Part shown: positions 6,604 through 8,236 of the stretch, one piece after another | Layout of the letters: every line of letters starts with the position of its first letter | How positions within the stretch are numbered: the first letter of the stretch is position 1 | Assembly (NCBI GenBank): GCA_964606415.1 | Contig: CAZSGN010000120.1 | Coordinates: forward strand, 1 to 8,236 | Source: CAZSGN01 sp964606415 | GTDB lineage: Bacteria; Bacteroidota; Bacteroidia; Bacteroidales; JBBRXJ01 | Reading direction: 5' to 3' | Length of the DNA: 8,236 nt | Made by a program: the position numbers and the translations under genes | Notes under the pieces: model-generated | The model's database searches: none | Told to the model about the DNA's origin: nothing | The model's input: only the letters and a program-made list of their open reading frames with translations

Positions 6604-7674
6604 TTATTTTTCCCCGGAACCACTGGCAGACTCTTTATCCACTCCTTTCATAATTTCCTCTTTACTATGATATCCACCCTCAACCACTGTCTCCATAATA
6701 TTATCCCGATGTACTATTTCCGGCACCAACAATATAGTAGGAACCATTCGTTGATTGTTATTAATACTGGTAATTGAGTCAGCTTCAATTTCCTGATTGC
6801 GGGCCAACATAAAAGATACGGTTGCAGCAGTATTGGCAATACTTCGGATAGGCTTAAAAACAGTAACCGTTTGCACGCCATTCATGATACTTTGACAACT
6901 TTTTAATTCTGCATCCTGCCCTGCAAAATAAACTTTTTTACCACCCAACAAAGAGTCCTTATTCTCAAGATAATACGCTATTGCACCGCGTGCAATCTGG
7001 TCATTACCTGCCAATACAGCATCAATACTATCTCCGATTAAATTCACACACGCTTCCATATGCTCATAGCCTTCCTTTTTGGAATAACTATTAAGAAACT
7101 CATCATAAATAACAGCTACATCTCCCATTTCTGTTCTGGGTTGAAGCTTACTAAGCTGTCCAATTTTCAAAAGGTATGAATTATTATCGGTAAGTGGGCC
7201 ATTCATCATGGCATAACTTCCTTTCGGACATTTTTCAAGTAAATATTCTGCTTGTAACTGCCCAACTTTAACATTATCAAAAGAAATATAGAAATCAAGA
7301 TCACAATTAGTTATCAGTCGGTCATAAGCAATCACCTTAACATTTTTCTTATGAGCATAATCAACAATATCGGCAGCTTCGGCTCGTTTAACTGCGACAA
7401 CGATAAGCACATCCGCTCCTTCCTTAATTAATCCTTTAGCTTGTTCAAATTGTTTATCAGCATCACCCTGCGCATCCCGATGCAAAAAAACACCACCTTT
7501 CTCTTTAACTTTTTCTTCAAGATAATCCCTGTCTTTACTCCAACGCTCCTGCTGATATTCATCCATAAGCAACCCAATTGTAACGGTATCATCCTGTTGA
7601 CAAGAGGTAATGAAGAAAAAAATTACCAAAGAAAATGAAACAAAAAATCTATTCTTACATGTATTTGTTTTCAT
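6604..7674 (-). CDS. XylF-like sugar-binding lipoprotein
   Basis: A 356-residue extracytoplasmic substrate-binding protein of the periplasmic-binding-protein type I class, closely patterned on E. coli D-xylose-binding XylF: QERWSKDRD (42-50), AYDR (116-119), DFYISFDN (127-134) then KVG, GND (223-225), GQDAEL (252-257) and TVFKPI (271-276). A signal segment with hydrophobic core F10-I22 ends in ITSC, so C25 is probably lipidated and the protein is membrane-anchored. It likely binds xylose or a related pentose. The ATG at 7674 is preferred over the one ten codons upstream (7704), because the earlier start would overlap a -7 promoter element and the preferred start gives a normal lipoprotein signal. 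Terminators lie on both sides, so it appears to be transcribed alone; no ATPase or permease gene accompanies it here. It may feed a distant transporter or act as a sensor partner. The C-terminus (345-356) is a short polar tail. Confidence 0.92.
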   Translation of the reverse strand: MKTNTCKNRFFVSFSLVIFFFITSCQQDDTVTIGLLMDEYQQERWSKDRDYLEEKVKEKGGVFLHRDAQGDADKQFEQAKGLIKEGADVLIVVAVKRAEAADIVDYAHKKNVKVIAYDRLITNCDLDFYISFDNVKVGQLQAEYLLEKCPKGSYAMMNGPLTDNNSYLLKIGQLSKLQPRTEMGDVAVIYDEFLNSYSKKEGYEHMEACVNLIGDSIDAVLAGNDQIARGAIAYYLENKDSLLGGKKVYFAGQDAELKSCQSIMNGVQTVTVFKPIRSIANTAATVSFMLARNQEIEADSITSINNNQRMVPTILLVPEIVHRDNIMETVVEGGYHSKEEIMKGVDKESASGSGEK

Positions 7675-7701
7675 CTGAAGCCTGATTTTATACAATAATA
7701 A

Positions 7702-7709
7702 CAAAATTA
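7702..7709 (-). promoter_or_regulatory. -7 promoter element of the XylF-like gene
   Basis: TAATTTTG on the minus strand fits TAnnTTTG exactly and lies 28 bp before the preferred ATG. The nearest upstream TTG (7737-7735) is 25 bp away, longer than usual, so the -33 element is unclear. The site lies between the tRNA terminator and the gene, where a promoter is required. Confidence 0.45.
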
Positions 7710-7742
7710 ATTAAAAAATCCTTGTTGTTCAGGGCAAAAATT

Positions 7743-7786
7743 AAAAAACAGGCAAAACCTTACAATCGTCTGTAAGATGCCTGTTT
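7743..7786 (-). terminator. Rho-independent terminator after tRNA-Leu
   Basis: On the minus strand a 9-bp outer stem (7778-7786 with 7746-7754, AAACAGGCA/TGCCTGTTT) encloses a second 6-bp stem (7771-7776 with 7759-7764), separated by a small internal loop, and is followed by a run of T. It begins 9 bp after the 3' end of the tRNA and closes a single-tRNA transcript. Confidence 0.85.
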
Positions 7787-7794
7787 CTCTAATG

Positions 7795-7878
7795 TGCCCG
7801 GGACAAGAATCGAACTTGCACGACCAAATGGTCACATGGCCCTCAACCATGCGCGTCTACCTATTCCGCCACCCGGGC
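7795..7878 (-). tRNA. tRNA-Leu (anticodon GAG)
   Basis: The 84-nt minus-strand sequence folds as a class II tRNA. The acceptor stem is GCCCGGG/CCCGGGC with discriminator A (7795). The anticodon stem CATGG/CCATG holds a TTGAGGG loop giving anticodon GAG, which reads CUC and CUU leucine codons. A long variable arm pairs GACC with GGTC, and the T-loop is TTCGATT with one G-T wobble closing the T stem. The long variable arm and discriminator A are normal for leucine tRNAs. CCA is not encoded after the discriminator, so it would be added after transcription. Confidence 0.97.
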
Positions 7879-7892
7879 AGTTATTGTTGAGG

Positions 7893-7921
7893 CAAAAATA
7901 ACAAAAATATGAAAAAAACAA
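7893..7921 (-). promoter_or_regulatory. tRNA-Leu promoter
   Basis: TTG (7921-7919), an 18-nt spacer and TATTTTTG (7900-7893) on the minus strand resemble the Bacteroidota TTG-N19-21-TAnnTTTG promoter. Transcription would begin about 7 bp later, just ahead of the tRNA 5' end at 7878. A second TATTTTTG lies 9 bp upstream (7909-7902) with a TTG 16 bp before it and could be an alternative. Confidence 0.5.
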
Positions 7922-7941
7922 TTGACAAATAAAAAATAGCA

Positions 7942-8052
7942 CTAATCCTGAAGCAAATATCTTTCCAAATGTTGCCACACCCCCCTGAAAAGATCATAAC
8001 GAGTCGTCCGCCCTCGTAATCCATGTTTTTTTATCTGTTTATATTTTAATTT
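7942..8052 (-). pseudogene. Possible C-terminal coding remnant
   Basis: Between TGA (8055-8053) and TAG (7944-7942) a frame of 36 codons has no start codon near its beginning. Residues 11-30 of its translation read GLRGRTTRYDLFRGVWQHLE, which has the charged and aromatic make-up of real protein and is much less AT-biased than its surroundings. It looks like the C-terminus of a decayed gene, since the frame is closed upstream and the neighbouring pieces (8046-8105 and 8083-8172) lie in other frames. I do not recognise the family with confidence; an unfragmented short repeat or chance composition is also possible. Confidence 0.28.
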
Positions 8053-8236
8053 TCAATGGTCATGACCTGCTCGCCATGATTCTCAAAACCTGGTTTCAGA
8101 GCATATCATAACTCCAAAATAATCATTAAAATATGTGTGTTCAGCCAGCCAGCGGATCATGACCCGGTTCATAAAAAAAGCCAAAAATAAGGTTCTACCA
8201 CTAATTTAATGAAAGCTTGCAATTTGTTTATATGTA

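Larger units (their letters stand above)
7879..8236. other. Region upstream of tRNA-Leu without an intact gene
   Basis: About 360 bp holding the tRNA promoter (7893-7921) and, further out, short broken open frames on the minus strand: 22 codons entering from the edge and ending at TGA 8171-8169; a 29-codon frame at 8083-8172 that overlaps it as ATGA; and the 36-codon frame at 7942-8052. None is recognisable. A 10-bp palindrome, GGTCATGACC, lies at 8058-8067, and a similar TCATGACC recurs at 8157-8164. The right edge may hold the end of a gene beginning outside the window. Confidence 0.5.

Noticed and set aside
7675..7704. Ten-residue N-terminal extension of the XylF-like protein (start at 7704)
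   Set aside because: The start codon overlaps a perfect -7 element, and the internal ATG gives a standard lipoprotein signal peptide.
7881..8024. 47-codon minus-strand ORF (starting MDYEGG) with a hydrophobic C-terminal half, ending 3 bp before the tRNA
   Set aside because: Its hydrophobic part is the translation of the T-rich tRNA promoter, and the first half overlaps a more protein-like frame at 7942-8052. Probably spurious.

Overview
The window looks like Bacteroidota chromosome, probably a marine or anaerobic Bacteroidales-like lineage; the genus cannot be read from it. The evidence is AT-rich DNA, starts without Shine-Dalgarno sequences, several TAnnTTTG-type -7 elements, and a D-xylose-binding-protein homologue carried as a lipoprotein. 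Every supported gene lies on the minus strand, so transcription runs from high to low coordinates.

From right to left: about 360 bp (7879-8236) without an intact gene, holding a tRNA promoter and possible coding remnants; tRNA-Leu(GAG) with its own terminator; a single-gene unit encoding a XylF-like sugar-binding lipoprotein, closed by a strong terminator hairpin; a tight four-gene run (NagD-type HAD phosphatase, beta-phosphoglucomutase-like HAD, small CoA-binding protein, aldo/keto reductase) with a 4-bp overlap and 4-14 bp gaps; a roughly 290-bp intergenic region with a candidate promoter, a heptanucleotide repeat and a 100-N assembly gap; then a PHP-superfamily protein followed 46 bp later by a bifunctional class II aldolase / short-chain dehydrogenase. 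A possible next gene begins at the left edge.

The aldolase/dehydrogenase has the layout of enzymes that cleave a deoxyketose 1-phosphate (rhamnulose- or fuculose-1-phosphate type) and oxidise or reduce the aldehyde. Together with the XylF-like protein, the sugar-phosphate-type phosphatases and the aldo/keto reductase, the region suggests carbohydrate metabolism, but no kinase, isomerase or permease is present to fix the substrate. The four-gene run may equally be metabolite housekeeping.

The most unusual part is the PHP-aldolase pair. Both proteins have substitutions at positions where their families normally carry metal-binding histidines, and the 5' leader of the pair contains a (TTTGTTC)n repeat that coincides with the assembly gap. 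These are leads, not a demonstrated new system.
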